DNA from: Liolophura sinensis
Taxonomy: Eukaryota > Mollusca > Polyplacophora > Chitonida > Chitonidae
Direction: 5' to 3'
Assembly (NCBI RefSeq): GCF_032854445.1
Contig: NC_088300.1
Location: 34,951,608 to 35,015,607, forward strand
Length of the DNA: 64,000 nt
A program made the position numbers and the translations under genes. This document shows, piece by piece, positions 12,552 to 25,067 of the stretch. Position 1 is the first letter of the stretch. Every line of letters begins with the position of its first letter. Under the pieces are notes generated by a model. That model was not told the origin of the DNA, did no database searches, and saw nothing but the letters and a program-made list of their open reading frames with translations.

Positions 12552-12863
12552 CTTGCTGTTTGACATCGTACTTAACCATTTTCCAGTCATATGACAACGA
12601 GGAGTCATTAGATGTGTTTACATATATTCTGTGTCTTCTTGTGACGTGCCGCCAAAGTGCAGCCGTGACAGAAGTACCATGCCGAAGACACCAGACATGA
12701 CACCCCACACAGTCACATTATGCTGACGCCGGCTCAACCAGTCCCGTTCCTTGCTCTAACCTCCCAGTGATGAGGGCCAATCGAGGCAGCAACGAGTAGC
12801 ATTTTTATAGTCTTTCGTATGAGCCGACCAGGCTTTGACCCCGGGTCTCCCGACTTCGTATTG
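12552..12863 (-). repeat. SINE, relative of family B, diverged
   Basis: Left end TTTGACATCGTACTTAACCA and CAGTCATATGACAACGAGGA parallels the 3' part of family B. It continues through ACATGACACCCCACACAG and CCAATCGAGGCAGCAACGAG, then GACCAGGCTTTGACCCCGGG, whose complement resembles a tRNA box B. Confidence 0.7.
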
Positions 12864-13588
12864 TCTTATATATGTAAATATACATGTGCATATATGTAAT
12901 ATTATGTGGGTGTGGGTGTGTGTGGTGCATGTAACAATACAATCAAATAAAAAAATAATGGATTTTGGTTTTTTTTTAATTTTTCTTTTTTTTGTATTGT
13001 TCAACTAATTATCCGGCCTTATGAAACATTTGTCGTATTCACGCCACAGTTAACATGTGCTTATAAGATTCCTATATACAAAAACTTCCTTGTCTCTTAC
13101 GTAATCTTTCTTGCAACCAAAGCTTTTCTCATTATAAGACGACCTCCTTAAGGGCATGTCGCGACGACACAGCTTACATGCTTCAGATTTCCTTGTGTGA
13201 GGACCAGTTGAAAACTCTAACACATGTGGCTGTATTGAGAGACTGTTTATGCTGACATACACGTGCAGGCATGCATGTCTAATTAAACATTTCATACTAA
13301 CATGTTCATTAGTTATGTAAATATTAACGCCTTGTTTTTAGTTCAGGTGAAAGTCTAGAGAAGTATTCAGTTTTTTTTTTTAATTTGTGTGCACGACTGT
13401 TACGAGTGGCAGAGAAAAAGGAAATCCTGGTTTAGGCATGTATGTAATAGTGCTTGCATGGGTTACAGTGGATTAAGTGACACCATTAAACGTACATGCG
13501 TGTTTTAAATAATTTATTTCTGCTTTCTGCTATTTATAAATCAGTGTATAAGGATATAGGCTTAGCGTACTGCACAGAGGCACTGTTA
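12864..13588. other. No gene recognised
   Basis: AT-rich with short GT and T runs. The open frames of about 80 codons on the minus strand show no domain. Confidence 0.45.
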
Positions 13589-15085
13589 TGGACGAGGTGT
13601 ACAACCACTCGCTTTCTTTAACAGTGTCTTTTGATTCACTTGGGGGAGAATATACGGGAGTCGAGATTAACAAAAACTAAACGGTGTTTTATTTTTAAAA
13701 ATTGCTCGGTTATTGCTCATCTGGATCCGTGGGTTTTATCACGAGCGTGCGAGTAGAGAAAGCAAGATTAGTGAAACCGCACGATATTATTGCTAATCTC
13801 GCATAGATTGTCAAAAATGGCGCAGGAATAAGATATAGAGCGGTTTGATTGAGCTCGTGACCTTGAGTTCTTAAAGGATAAGATCAAAGAATTTCGAGTG
13901 GGTTTCGGTCCTTTCTACATGCTTCTTCCTAAACAACCGGCGAACACGTAAATCAGTTTTAATATAAGTGTTTAATTAATTACTCATAAACCGAAAGTGA
14001 AGCATGTGGTGAATGTGGTGCATTTGTATAGTACTACTGTCAGCACACAATGGTGACAAGGCAGAGCTGTGTTGTAGCTTTTTGCCAAAATAAATATGCG
14101 TCTCTCAAATAGAACATTTATTTGTACTTACAAGTACGTCCATCAAAGGGTGTGTGCTGTGTACTGTATACAGCCGATTAATTGTTGTTTATATAAACCT
14201 GTAGAAATTCATATCTTCCTCATAACAAGGTAAACGATCAGTACATAGGTCAACAGGTACAGCTAGAAACCTGGACATTGTAATGTTTTATGATAGCGGA
14301 CTATTTGTGCTGTCGGGTACCCTATGCGGTTTGCGTTGCTCAATATATACTAACCGCACAGCTGTTTTTTATGTAATTTAAAAAGGTACTTGTAGAACAA
14401 ACGTTATTTCAACAAAATATGGCCACACCTATTCAACCAAATCGCATGGTATCTGACAGTCGTATAGGAATTATCCAACGTCAATGAAGTTGTACACAGT
14501 ACCGGATGGTCATGTCATATCTGATTTACATTGATTACACCATTATGTAAATTTACTTTGATCTATAGATTACATCCTGTTCAAAAAAAAAATTCATTTA
14601 TATCCCAGAGGGCTTACTATTATTAGGCCTATGCATTTATTTTAATGGATGAAAAAGGGGATATAGCTGAACCTGGCTTCACATATTCATGTTTTGACTC
14701 TCGTATATAGTAAATATTTACTAATAATGGATAAACCTTTCTGTTCTGGCACATGTATGTATATTATTTTTATTATATTGGGCATGCAGATGAATAAGAG
14801 AGCAAGCACTAGACCTATTGTCTCATTATCTCCATAAAACAGTGGTATTTTGTTGATGTTGTATTATTGTTGTTTTTGTATTTCTCAATCGTTGCGAGAA
14901 ACTTTACACTTTACAGATATATGTTATATTTACGATATGAGTTTGCTCACTGTTCGTTTTATGTATATAGGGTACATGTAACTTATGATCAGATGAACAA
15001 ATGTAAAATGATAGAGCGCAGTCGAAGCGAGATTTCCAAAACATAGGTGATAATATATATATATAAAAAAAACCTTTATATTTCA

Positions 15086-15349
15086 CAGGGGCCTCCGTGG
15101 CCGATGGGGGCGGCACGTCAGCACGGTGCAATGACCCAAGAGCTCCCCACCAATGTGGTGGACGTGAATTCAGGTTCAGCTCATGCTGGCTTCCTCTTCG
15201 GTCGTACGTAAGAAGGCTTGCCAGCAATCTGCGCATGGTCGTGGGTTTCCCTCTGGTTGTGCCCGGTTTCATCCCACCATAATGTTGGCAGCCGTCGTAT
15301 AAGCGAAATATTTTTGAGTACGGCGTAAAACACCAATCAAATAAATAAA
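15086..15349 (+). repeat. SINE family A, near full length
   Basis: Head GGGGCCTCCGTGGCCGATGG, box-B-like region GAATTCAGGTTCAGC, core GCTGGCTTCCTCTTCGG, tail CACCAATCAAATAAATAAA. A direct repeat TATATTTCA flanks it at 15077-15085 and 15350-15358. It lies inside the 3-kb TIR element. Confidence 0.9.
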
Positions 15350-15639
15350 TATATTTCAGATATATATAAAGTTGTAAATATCGTACAACTATTCCTATCA
15401 TTTGTTCGAGTATTCTAAACTCACGCTCTATTCACCACTACTAAAGAATGCATTAAATGCACAATTTCAAACACTCTCGGAATGGGTTTGTCACTTCAGT
15501 TTATAGGATGGCCAACGACAGCATTTGCTGTGAATGTGAACGGGGAGACATGAAACCGATGCCAAGAACTCATGCTAGGCTTCCTGTGCTAATGAAATAC
15601 AGCCTAGCATAAAATGCCATGCCATACACCAAAAGATTT

Positions 15640-15708
15640 CTTATATTTATTTGATTGGTGTTTTACGCCGTACCGGTACTCAAGAATATTTCATTTATAC
15701 GACAACGG
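15640..15708 (-). repeat. 69-bp 5'-truncated SINE A insertion with 11-bp target duplication
   Basis: Only the 3' end of the SINE (TTTATTTGATTGGTGTTTTA to GACAACGG). It is flanked by CCAAAAGATTT at 15629-15639 and 15709-15719. Confidence 0.9.
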
Positions 15709-16747
15709 CCAAAAGATTTATAGTAGGCCCCTATGTATGTAAACAGTCAGCAAGTCAAATGCTGTTTGGTCCGGTGTTTCGCACCTATGTACGTCTAATA
15801 AAACTCATTTGATGAGCCGAGATATATATCCAACCGTTTGCAAAATAAACAATCAAAACACTACAAGCATGTACTAGGCCTACCCAACATAAATTTTAGG
15901 TTATAGGCCTTAATGCCGTGTGGAGTTCGTCCTGGGCAAGATGTGGATTTATGCAGGTTTATATGTAAACAACACTACCCAGGTGTTCCCAGAATTCAGT
16001 CTATGAATGACGAAGGTGTTGGGAACAAGTTTTTTATATGACCGATGTATATATATTTTTGCAAATAACTACAACATAGCAACATTATATCACCAGACAG
16101 TGTATCCATGCTGACGGTATAGTATTATGTTGTTGTTGCACTGCATGCACAAACTGCGTCACTTCCGTTTTAGGATTAATGAATTACCCGCTTATATTAA
16201 AACTGATTTAAGTGGACCCTGGTATTATGTTCATGAAAAGGCATCTTGAATCAACTGAAACCCAGTCGAAATTCATTGATCTTGTCCTGTAACTTTAACT
16301 ATAGAGAACATGAGAGTCGAGATTTAAAAAACAAAAAAAAAACGCATTTTTAGTTACCGGTGTTTAGTTAACTGCACGAGATTAGCAATAATAACGCGCG
16401 GTCTGACTAATCTCGCGAATTCTCAACTCACGCGTTCCGTGATAAAATCCCCGGACGTGATTAGCAAAAACTGTGATCTTTGTTAATTTGAGCTGTCGTA
16501 TATACTCTTGATCCGCGAGTATTGAAAGACGCTGCTCGATCGAGAATGCGAGTGACCGCCTCCCTCTTTACCCTCTCCTCGAGTGTATCAAAAGACGCGG
16601 TTCAAGTAAGCGAGTGGTCGCATCCCTCTTCCACAGTTTAGCGTGGATGATAAAAGCTCTAATCTCAGTCTTGCGCCTTTTATAGTAATTTATGTAGTTC
16701 AGACCTAAGAAATAAGGTAATTTATTGGGAAAACCTATAATATATTG

Positions 16748-16751
<4 letters not shown>

Positions 16752-16838
<87 letters not shown>
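16752..16838. repeat. (TA)n microsatellite
   Basis: About 43 uninterrupted TA dinucleotides. Open frames of I/Y repeats across it are artefacts. Confidence 0.99.
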
Positions 16839-16841
<3 letters not shown>

Positions 16842-17388
16842 GTGAACAACTGCCGTCAGCTTCTAAATTTAGGTTGCCACTGTTTACATATGCTGAGTTC
16901 AGGGCCTGCTGTCTGCCTCTGCCTTAGAATATTCCAGAATACGCTCAGTTCGGGGCCTGTTTGTTTACAAGTGTTCAAGAATTTTCTTATTCTAAAAAAT
17001 TTTCACCAGTCTATATAAGACCTATGAAAGCAGGTCAAAGGGGAGAAAGGAGAATTATTGAGAGTTTTGGATGCTTTCGCTGTGTATTACTTTAGTAGGC
17101 TTTTTGTGCTGAATTTTGGTGTCTTTATAGCCTCTGGCTTTGTTATATCATATCTCCACCGAGCACATGTTCAGTCTGATCTTGTATATTTGATTTGTGC
17201 TCTTGTGTACACAGTGCTTATTAGTACACGGACCCTGTCTGTGGAATTTTGTGTATATTTCGTCATACACTCAGTTATACTGTGGATTTTCCCTCTTATG
17301 AATATTGCCTCTGTGCATGTATGCCTGTATGGTTTTCAGCAGTGTGGAATATATGCGTCCGTTTGGACTTGACACCGTTGTACATGTA
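16839..17388. other. No supported gene
   Basis: The T-rich frame at 17058-17372 (104 codons, hydrophobic) shows no family signature. Small direct repeats (GTTCAGGGCCTG / GTTCGGGGCCTG) lie at 16898 and 16946. Confidence 0.4.
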
Positions 17389-17486
17389 AGTACTTTAGTA
17401 TTTGTATAGATACTGCTATCCTTTCTTGTTAAACTTAAGTGCTTTAGTATTTGTATAAGTCTTGCTATCTGTTCTTGTTAAACCTA
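17389..17486. repeat. 49-bp tandem duplication
   Basis: Two copies of a unit beginning AGTACTTTAGTATTTGTATA / AGTGCTTTAGTATTTGTATA, a few differences apart. Confidence 0.9.
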
Positions 17487-17524
17487 ATAAATTGTTGAAA
17501 AATAAAATCTGCTGGTTTTGGTAA

Positions 17525-17535
17525 ATATATATATG

Positions 17536-17617
<82 letters not shown>
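17525..17617. repeat. (TA)n microsatellite
   Basis: TA run with an early GTAA interruption. The antisense I/Y-repeat open frame is an artefact. Confidence 0.98.
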
Positions 17618-17621
<4 letters not shown>

Positions 17622-19100
17622 CGATATCTCTTGTACCCAGGTCTCCCTAATCAAGTGAATGATCCATGTTAAGAGACAGGGTGCCAAAATTCAACCTGCC
17701 CAACCGACCTGCCGAATGGCAAACAGACATGCAAATGGCTGCTTGTCGGAGCTAAATAAAAGTAGTTTTTTTCGGGATACTTGTAATAATAAGTAGTTCA
17801 AGGTTTTGTATATCGTGAGTTATATTACACCTTTAAGTGCGGCATTATTCATAGTATTTGAACTCTGCTACGCGATATCACCTATATCGTCTGATGATTA
17901 AATATACATATATTATATATACAGCAGTCACATGAAATGCCATTTATTAAAGTATTTCTGCAGGGATGAAAACCTTGATCAGGATGAAAAACTGATGTGG
18001 AACATAAAAAGATATTATTTTATGCCAGTTTCAAATTATAAATGATCAAATCACACATTCTTAATTTAACAAATCAGCCACAGAGAGCGTGTAGATATTC
18101 GATGGGTTGTTGGGGCTGGTCGTGACACAGGATCAGTTGTAGATACACGATTCTGTCTGAGGTGGACTGTTGTCGTTGTTTTGTTATCAGGGATTGGCCA
18201 GGGATTATCATGTGGCAAAGGTGTAATCGGCACTAACATCCGGGTGTGTTGATAAAAGCTGCGCATGTTTTTCATTTTTTCAGCAGTCGTAGCGCGTATT
18301 TCTGTTTACCTACAGGTCTATAACACTGAGATCGCCAGCATGGATACGAACGTTGTTTGTCCAGTGCTTTCGTGTGCGCAAAAGTGTATGCACTCTCCGC
18401 CGCCTTGTCACAGTAAGGTTGTCCCAGAAAGCTTCATCTGACTATGTCCAGGTTCACCCCGTCCTAGCTACCGCTTATCCCCAGACACCTGTGGATTTTA
18501 CATCATTGACGTTGTTAAGGTATACGGTACTTACCGACAATATCTACCGACAATCTACAGACTCTGCGCTAATATTCGCCCATCTGTGATTGTGTATTCT
18601 CTGATATATTGGTTCTCTGCTCCCTGGCGCCGCATAACTAACCCTGCGCTGGAACGTTCAGCGTCCCCAAACTGACATAATTTTGCTACATGTACGCCCC
18701 ACTTAATACTTCTGCAGGTATCCCATTACGCTAATATATAAAGGCATTTTGCACTTGCATTACACAAAGAAGTATAACGGTCACCACCATTTTTATCTGA
18801 TATTTTTAATTCCAGCAACGATTTTTATAAATTGACAATTTTGTTTTAAATTCTGAAGTATAGAGGAAATATATACATTAAGTATAGTTGTGTATAAATA
18901 TAGGAATAGAATGATAAATTTTCCAGGTATAAAGGCTTTTTAAATGCTCATTAGACAAACAATTCTTGACATTTAACTAAAACAAGGGTGATTTGTGTTG
19001 AATGTAGCGAGCCACCGTCAAGCTTAGCGCTGTAAATCAGCCCTTTACGCTCTATGGCCAATGTGCCAAGGTGTCTCCTTGTCCAAACTCTTTTTTTTTT
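17618..19100. other. No gene recognised
   Basis: No coding signal beyond frames under 80 codons. The stretch 18060-18720 is less AT-rich than its surroundings but shows no domain. Confidence 0.4.
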
Positions 19101-19418
19101 CGGGAGCGGTAGATCCAGGGTCGATCCTGTGTCGAGTCACTCATAAGACTTTAAAAGAGGAAGTTGAAGCTTCCTCGCTTGGCGTTTAGCATGAAGGGGA
19201 TAGTGCAACAACTGGTTGACCCGTACAAGTATAATGGCTCGGGTGGGGCTGCTTACTTGCCTTCGGTAAGGCGTCTCAGTGAAGCAGCACGAGATAAAAG
19301 AGCGGTGTAAAACCGACCTGTAACAAGGAGGCACATTACATTCACTCTAATGATTCCTTCGTCGTGATATGAAATTGTTAAATACGACGTTAAACCCCAA
19401 GCAGTCACTCACTCACTC
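19101..19418 (+). repeat. SINE family B, head-truncated
   Basis: Starts at CGGGAGCGGTAGATCCAGGG within the tRNA-like head. It continues through AAAGAGGAAGTTGAAGCTTC, GGGGATAGTGCAACAACTGG, CCTTCGGTAAGGCGTCTCAG and TACGACGTTAAACCCCAAGC to a CACTCACTCACTC end. Confidence 0.95.
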
Positions 19419-19768
19419 CAAACTCTTTTCGTCGATACAACTCATACTTTCCCAAAGTTGAGACAGTTTTCACTATTTCTCATATCTGCAGGTACACTAA
19501 AAGATGGCCGGATGACAAGGATTTTATACTCCAATTACCCAAAGCACCCTCCCGAAGGGCCTGTCTGCTAACCGGTCCCCATATATGGAAAATTATCGAT
19601 TCCCGTGCATCCTCGTTTAGTTACTGTTAGAAGAAGCCTTTGTTGTCCCCTTGTCTGTCAGTGAGTTGACCTGTGAGTTGGTCGTGCTGTCTGTTTGTTT
19701 GTCCGTCAGTTTAATTTCTGACATCTCATCTTTTTTAACGACGGCCATTCATTCTTCAGTACTAGACA

Positions 19769-20250
19769 ACAGCTGTTACGAAATCATAGCCTGTCATTGT
19801 CAGCTGTTACGAAATCGCAGCCAGTCACTGTCAGCTGTTACGAAATTGTAGCCCGTCTTTGTCAGCTTTGACGAAATCGTAACCGGCCTTTGTCAGCTAT
19901 TACGAAATCGTAGCCTGTCATTGTCAGCTGTTACGAAATCGTAGTCAGTCATTGTCAGCTGTTACAAAATTGTAGCCGGTCACTGTCAGCTGTTACGAAT
20001 CGTATCCGGTCATTGTTAGCTGTTACGAAATTGTAGCCTGTCATTGTCAGCCTTGACGAAATCGTGGCCGGTCTGTGTCAGCCGTTAAAAGATCGTAGCC
20101 GGTCACTGTTAGCTGTTACGAAATCGTAGCCTTTCATTTTTAGCCGTTACGAAGTCGTGGCCGGTCGTCGTCAGCTGTTACGCAATCGTAGCAAGTCATT
20201 GTCAGCTGTTACGAAATCGTAACCAATCATTGTCAGCTGTAACGAGATCG
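19769..20250. repeat. 31-bp minisatellite with self-complementary units
   Basis: About 15 tandem units around GTCAGCTGTTACGAAATCGT plus AGCCGGTCATT. Each unit can pair GTTACG with CGTAGC across AAAT. Confidence 0.93.
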
Positions 20251-20251
20251 A

Positions 20252-21475
20252 GAGTTTTTATTTTCTATTTTGGGCGCTGGTTCTCTTGTCCTATGAACTC
20301 GAAGTAACCTGTGGAAAAAAAACAAACAATCCCGTCTTGCGCAGGCACAGACTGTGGTTCTGTGAGACATCGGTTACACTTATAATATCATTTGTCATTC
20401 CGTACTCGATCACTCGCTGATAAATACAGGTCCATTTTCCATTAAAACAGCTACGTGGCCCAGTTATCAGATAGCCAATCAAATGGCAGAAATGCCCGGG
20501 AGACAAGAAAATTCATACACAAAATATTATTGGACGGTTTACGTCACGTGATCCTACTGAAGCTGACCAACTCCACGTGAGTGCCAGACAACCAAATGAA
20601 TTATCATCGATATAAATACAGAAATGACAACAATGGAATATTGAACTTAACGTACGTTTTTCAGATGGCTGGTCAAGGCGAATTTGAAAAATGATAGGCT
20701 TGTAATTTTCGCCGACTGGCAGTGGGGAGTCGAAGTCAAGATAACAACAATAACAGCCAATTGACCATTACGTCCAAAATGTTAACAGCCGATCGACCAT
20801 TTCGTCCAAAATGTTAACTAGAAAGCTAATACGCTGTCATTATAATATTCCTGCTATTCAGTAGTGTATAAACTTACTGCCGGTGGGTTTCCAGCGGTAA
20901 GTGTGATGAGTGATTTAGTCGGGCACATAACCGCAGCAGGCTGGTTAAACGTTCTTAAACAACAGCTGCTGTGCCACCGCGTTTCATTGGTTGGCGCATG
21001 TACGAATCATGTCACGGGGAATTCCCCAAGTTTACCTATAAAGGAGAAAGTATCTATATTTATCAGTAGGTGATCGAGTAAAGAATGACGAGATATGCCG
21101 TCAATATTATGAGTGTACATATCCACCAGTCACCAAGTCAACGTTAAATATTAGAAAAGTTTTCCATAATAAGAGGGATGTGTTTAATTCAGTGTTATTT
21201 TTTTACACTTTAATAACTTCATACTCGTAAATCACGTGTCATGGGCGTTTGCGTGTATTTAAGAAAAGCCTTTAAGCTAAGGAAACAATATTAAGTTTCA
21301 GTAACTAAGAATTAAAAAGAAAAGACCCTGCCGTGATGAAACAGTTAAAATCAAACTGAGACGAGTTTAACATAGTGATGCCCAAATGGAGACAACATAG
21401 AGAATTCATTAATTGATTCCGTATTTTTTTGGAGGGGGGACGGGGGGTTAGCCTGGATTATAAAAATAGATTCAT
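20252..21475. other. No gene; one short tandem duplication
   Basis: A 32-bp duplication (AACAGCC...CGTCCAAAATGTT, two copies) lies at 20752-20818. The rest shows no supported feature. Confidence 0.5.
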
Positions 21476-22150
21476 CTAATAAGTCCGCTAGACATTGATC
21501 AATGAGTCCGCTAGACACTGCCCAATGAGCGCAGTAGAGATTGACCAATCGGTCCGCTAAACACTGATCAATGAGTCTGGTAGATGCTGATTAATGTGTC
21601 CACCATGCAATGGTCACTGAGTCCGCTAGACACAGATCAAAGAGTCCGCTCGACACTGATCAATCGTTCAGCTTAATACTGATAAATGAGTCCGCTAGAC
21701 ACTGCATGGTTAGTGAGTCTGCTATACACTGATCAATGAGCGCTCTACACTGATCAGTCGGTCCGCTAAACACTGATAAATGAGTCCGCTAGACACTGCA
21801 TTGTTAGTGAGTCTGCTATATCAATAAGCGCTCGACACTGATCAGTCGGTCCGCTAAACACTGATAAATGAGTCCGCTAGACACTGCATGGTTAGTGAGT
21901 CCGCTATACACTGATCAGTGAGCGCGCTCGACACTGATCAATCGGTCCGCTAAACACTGATAAATGAGTCCGCTAGACACTGATAAATATGTCCGCTATA
22001 CACTGATGAATGAGTCCGCTAGGCACTGGTCAATGAGTACACTAAAAGTGATCAAAGAATCAGCTATAGACAGTGATCAATGAGTCCGCCAAACACTGAA
22101 CAATGAGTCCGCTAGACACTAGTCAATGAGTCCACTAGACACTGGACACT
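21476..22150. repeat. 23-bp minisatellite with higher-order structure
   Basis: About 29 units around TGATCAATGAGTCCGCTAGAC. Variant units recur in the same order about every 90 bp (from near 21701, 21796 and 21883), each starting ACTGCAT(G/T)GTTAGTGAGTC. Confidence 0.93.
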
Positions 22151-22591
22151 GAATAATTCACTAGGGATTCGAACATCGACGGGGGACTTGGGCGTGACAC
22201 ACCAGAGAGGCAGCAATGCATTAGGCCACACAACGTACGATGTAACCAAAACAGAACGACAAGAGAGAAAACAACAAATAACAAAAATAACATAAGGCTG
22301 AAAATCTTCAGTTCTCAAACAAAAACTATAACCGTGAGTGTTGCTTAGCAGTCGGTAAGTACGATTGTCATTAAAATTTTCTGCTTGACAACACCAAAGG
22401 GGGTTTTCTGAAGAAGTGTGCTTTGATACAACTATAAAATATTGATGCATGCATCACTAAAACAGTATTATCTGGAAGAATAGATCTAAACGGAATGAAG
22501 ATTACTTACGTTATATGTACCCATATACTTGGCCGAGGTAAAGTATTAGTCGCTGTGAAGTCGCTTTCAGTTTAAGAGTCCTATGTGGCAT

Positions 22592-22829
22592 GGTAGGGCC
22601 GCACAATGACCCAGAAGCTTCACACCAGTGCCGTCGTTATGAGTTCAAGTCCAGTTCGTGCTGGCTTCCTCTACGCGGTCGTACGTGGGAAGGCCTGCCA
22701 ACAACCTGCGGATGATCGTTGGTTTCCCTCGGGCTGTGCCCGGTTTTCTCCCATCGTATAATTCTGGTCGTCGTCGTATAGGTGATCAAGTCTTGAGCAC
22801 GGTGTAAAACGCCAATCAAATAAACAAAT
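22592..22829 (+). repeat. SINE family A
   Basis: GGGCCGCACAATGACCCAGA, GAGTTCAAGTCC, GCTGGCTTCCTCTACGCGG, GGCCTGCCAACAACCTGCGG and GCCAATCAAATAAACAAATA follow the family order. The first part of the tRNA-like head is missing or degraded. Confidence 0.92.
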
Positions 22830-22974
22830 AGACTTCAGTTTGGCATATGTGCATATGCTGTGTCTTTGAGCAAGTGGCTGTATATCTGGTTGTCATTGTC
22901 ATACTTCTGTACGTGCAATGCAACTTCTGATCAATTAACATCAGAATTCATGTACCAAATATGCCACCCGATTC

Positions 22975-23625
22975 AGGAACAGTCGGGTTCAACCCCGATC
23001 ATTATACTCCGAAAGTCCACAGGGTTTCAGGAAAAGCTGAGAGTAACTCCGTTCGAAAGTTGCATCTGGCTACGGCAAAAGTCAGGTTCAACTCTGGTCA
23101 TTATACTTTGAAAGTTGTGCTTGGTTACTGGAAAAGTCGAATTTATCTCCTATCATTATACACCGAAAGTCCACACGGTTTCAAGATAAGTTTAGTGTAA
23201 CTCCGTTCGTTATACTATGAAAGTTGCGCTCCGAAACAGGAGTGGGGCAGTGAGTGCTTGGGGTTTAACGTCGTACTTAACAATTTTTCAGTCATATGAC
23301 GACGAAGGATTAGAGTGAATGTAATGTTCCTCCTTGTTGCAGGTCGGATTTACGCCGCTCTTTTATCAAGTGCTGCTTCACTGAGACGCTTTACCGAAGG
23401 CAAGTAAGCCGCCCCGCCCGAGCCATTATACTTGTACGGGTCAACCAGTCGTTGCACTATCGCCTTCATACTGAACGCCAAGCGAGGAAGTTACAACTTC
23501 CTCTTTTAAAGTCTTAGGAGTGAATCGACCTATGATTGACCCTGAATCTGCTTCGAAACAGGAACTTTCGGGTTCAACTCCGGTCATTATACTCAGAAAG
23601 TGCGCCTCATTATGCACTGACGATA
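22975..23625. repeat. About 50-bp minisatellite split by a SINE
   Basis: Diverged units containing GGTTCAACTCCGGTCATTAT and CGAAAGT run 22975-23241, then resume after the SINE at 23554-23625. Confidence 0.8.
23242..23553 (-). repeat. SINE family B inserted in a minisatellite
   Basis: Starts GTGAGTGCTTGGGGTTTAAC and runs to ATTGACCCTGAATCTGCTT; the tRNA-like head is cut off. CGAAACAGGA lies on both sides (23232-23241, 23554-23563), either a target duplication or neighbouring repeat units. Confidence 0.93.
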
Positions 23626-23689
23626 CACTGAGCTGACCAGTGCCTAAAATCCTATGTGGCCATGTAATGAGTGCCAAGCCAAGGAGTGA

Positions 23690-23885
23690 TTGATTGTTAG
23701 ATGAATTTTCGCCTTTTGACGCCTTACGTTAGATTACTCAAACGTCCAGACTACCAATTGCTACCAAGACCTCGTAAACCGTGAGACCTAGCAGAGGGAT
23801 CCACAAATAGGTATACCCTGTCCAAGGCCGGGATTGAGCCGGCGGGTGCTTAGGAGCTACTCACTGATCTATAGCCCACTCCCCC
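23690..23885 (-). repeat. Possible tRNA-derived SINE of another family
   Basis: On the minus strand a box-A-like GGGCTATAGATCAGTGAG is followed by a box-B-like CCGGCTCAATCCCGG, then AATTGGTAGTCTGG, ending near an AATCAATCA tail. Confidence 0.45.
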
Positions 23886-24963
23886 CAAGCCAGGCAAATG
23901 TGGAAAGTTAAGGCCTCAGGTAAGCCTAGAACGCAAGATCATCATCGTATGAGTAAACGGCGTTAATTAACAATCAATTTATCAGTGTAGTACACTAATC
24001 TCCCTTTGATTGTCGTCTGCTTTTTCTTGAAAAATAAACGGTCGGACAATGACCAACTCGATCAGCTATCAACGAACATGTCCAGGAATTTAAAGAATCA
24101 ATAGACTATGGGTACACTTTTTTCGATTTAATAAAACATCTAAATCTTGATGTGGGATGGAACATCAGAAATTATCACTTTTCGACACGTGACATTCAGC
24201 TCGGGCTTCATACTTTACAAAATTTTATCTACATGTATACTCCAGAGTGAAACACAAGCAGATATATTACGTCATAAAAAAACGCCCGTAAGCCGTTCGC
24301 TGTTAGGTACGTGTGACCATTGATCATGTTTTACATCAATGTTCTATATTTGTCCCGCCCACCACTCTGAGGGCGAATGTGAGCAGTGTTCTAATCCATG
24401 ACGTAACAAAGCTGGTTAAGCGTGTATCACGCACACTACATGGTTGTATTTCAGGATATTTATAAATCATTATTAATTTGACATTAATTGCTGCTCTTCT
24501 GCACTGTTTGGGAAATAAAACCAGTGGGTTGGACGAAAATTACTTGCCAACGTACAAAAAACAGCCTCATTTCCTGACTGAGGCTTCCTTTGTGGCCAGC
24601 CCATAACTGTATTATGACTTCGTTGAAACCATAGTGTGTCCTATTTCCGTAACCCACGTACATTGTCACGATACGTTAGTCAATAAGCTTGTGACACAGT
24701 GTGTTTTGGTTAGCGCCTTACGTATATTGTGACCAGTGTGAAGGGTTGTGGGAACAAGATTGGTCAACCAAAGTCACATGACTCCACTTGATCGTTTGCT
24801 CATCTTTCTGGGTCCCACTCATTGCAAAGTTAGGCCTGCCAGATGAAAACGATCCTTTTAAAATGGCGACATAACTGTAACACTTGTGATTAAACTCAAC
24901 TATTGTGTAAAAAATCGTAAAATCAGAATGACCAAAGTCCGTTCTAACCGAGTCATATTTAAA
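23886..24963. other. No gene recognised
   Basis: AT-rich sequence with no supported coding or repeat signal. Confidence 0.45.
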
Positions 24964-25067
24964 GATTTATTGATTTATTTATTTGGTTGGTGTTTTACGC
25001 CGTACTCAAGAATATTTCACTTATACTTAGGAAACCGGGCAGGGGAAACCATCCGCAGGTTTCTTTT
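24964..25067 (-). repeat. SINE family A with internal deletions
   Basis: GGTTGGTGTTTTACGCCGTA, CTCAAGAATATTTCACTTAT, then directly AAACCGGGCAGGGG and ACCATCCGCAGGTTTC. The stretch between is lost. Confidence 0.85.

Larger units (their letters stand above)
13589..16635. mobile_element. 3-kb element with about 400-bp terminal inverted repeats
   Basis: Left arm (13589-13971) and right arm (about 16196-16635) are inverted copies over their whole length. Shared landmarks, left strand then complement of the right: ACCACTCGCTT; GTCTTTTGAT and CACT; TTTTATCACG; GATTAG plus TATTATTGCTAATCTCG; AAGATCAA-GAATTTCGA-TGGGTTTC; AAATCAGTTTTAAT. The arms are about 75% alike by eye. The middle (14000-16190) has no transposase-like frame and carries two SINE A insertions. 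This is either a non-autonomous long-TIR (MULE-like or foldback) element or an old inverted duplication. No target duplication was found. Confidence 0.75.

Noticed and set aside
16725-17018. Long I/Y-repeat open frames over (TA)n, also antisense at 17484-17687
   Set aside because: A TA dinucleotide run is open in frames reading I-Y; this is simple sequence, not a gene.
17058-17372. 104-codon hydrophobic frame, possible small membrane protein
   Set aside because: The hydrophobicity follows from T-rich sequence; no signature or splice evidence supports it.
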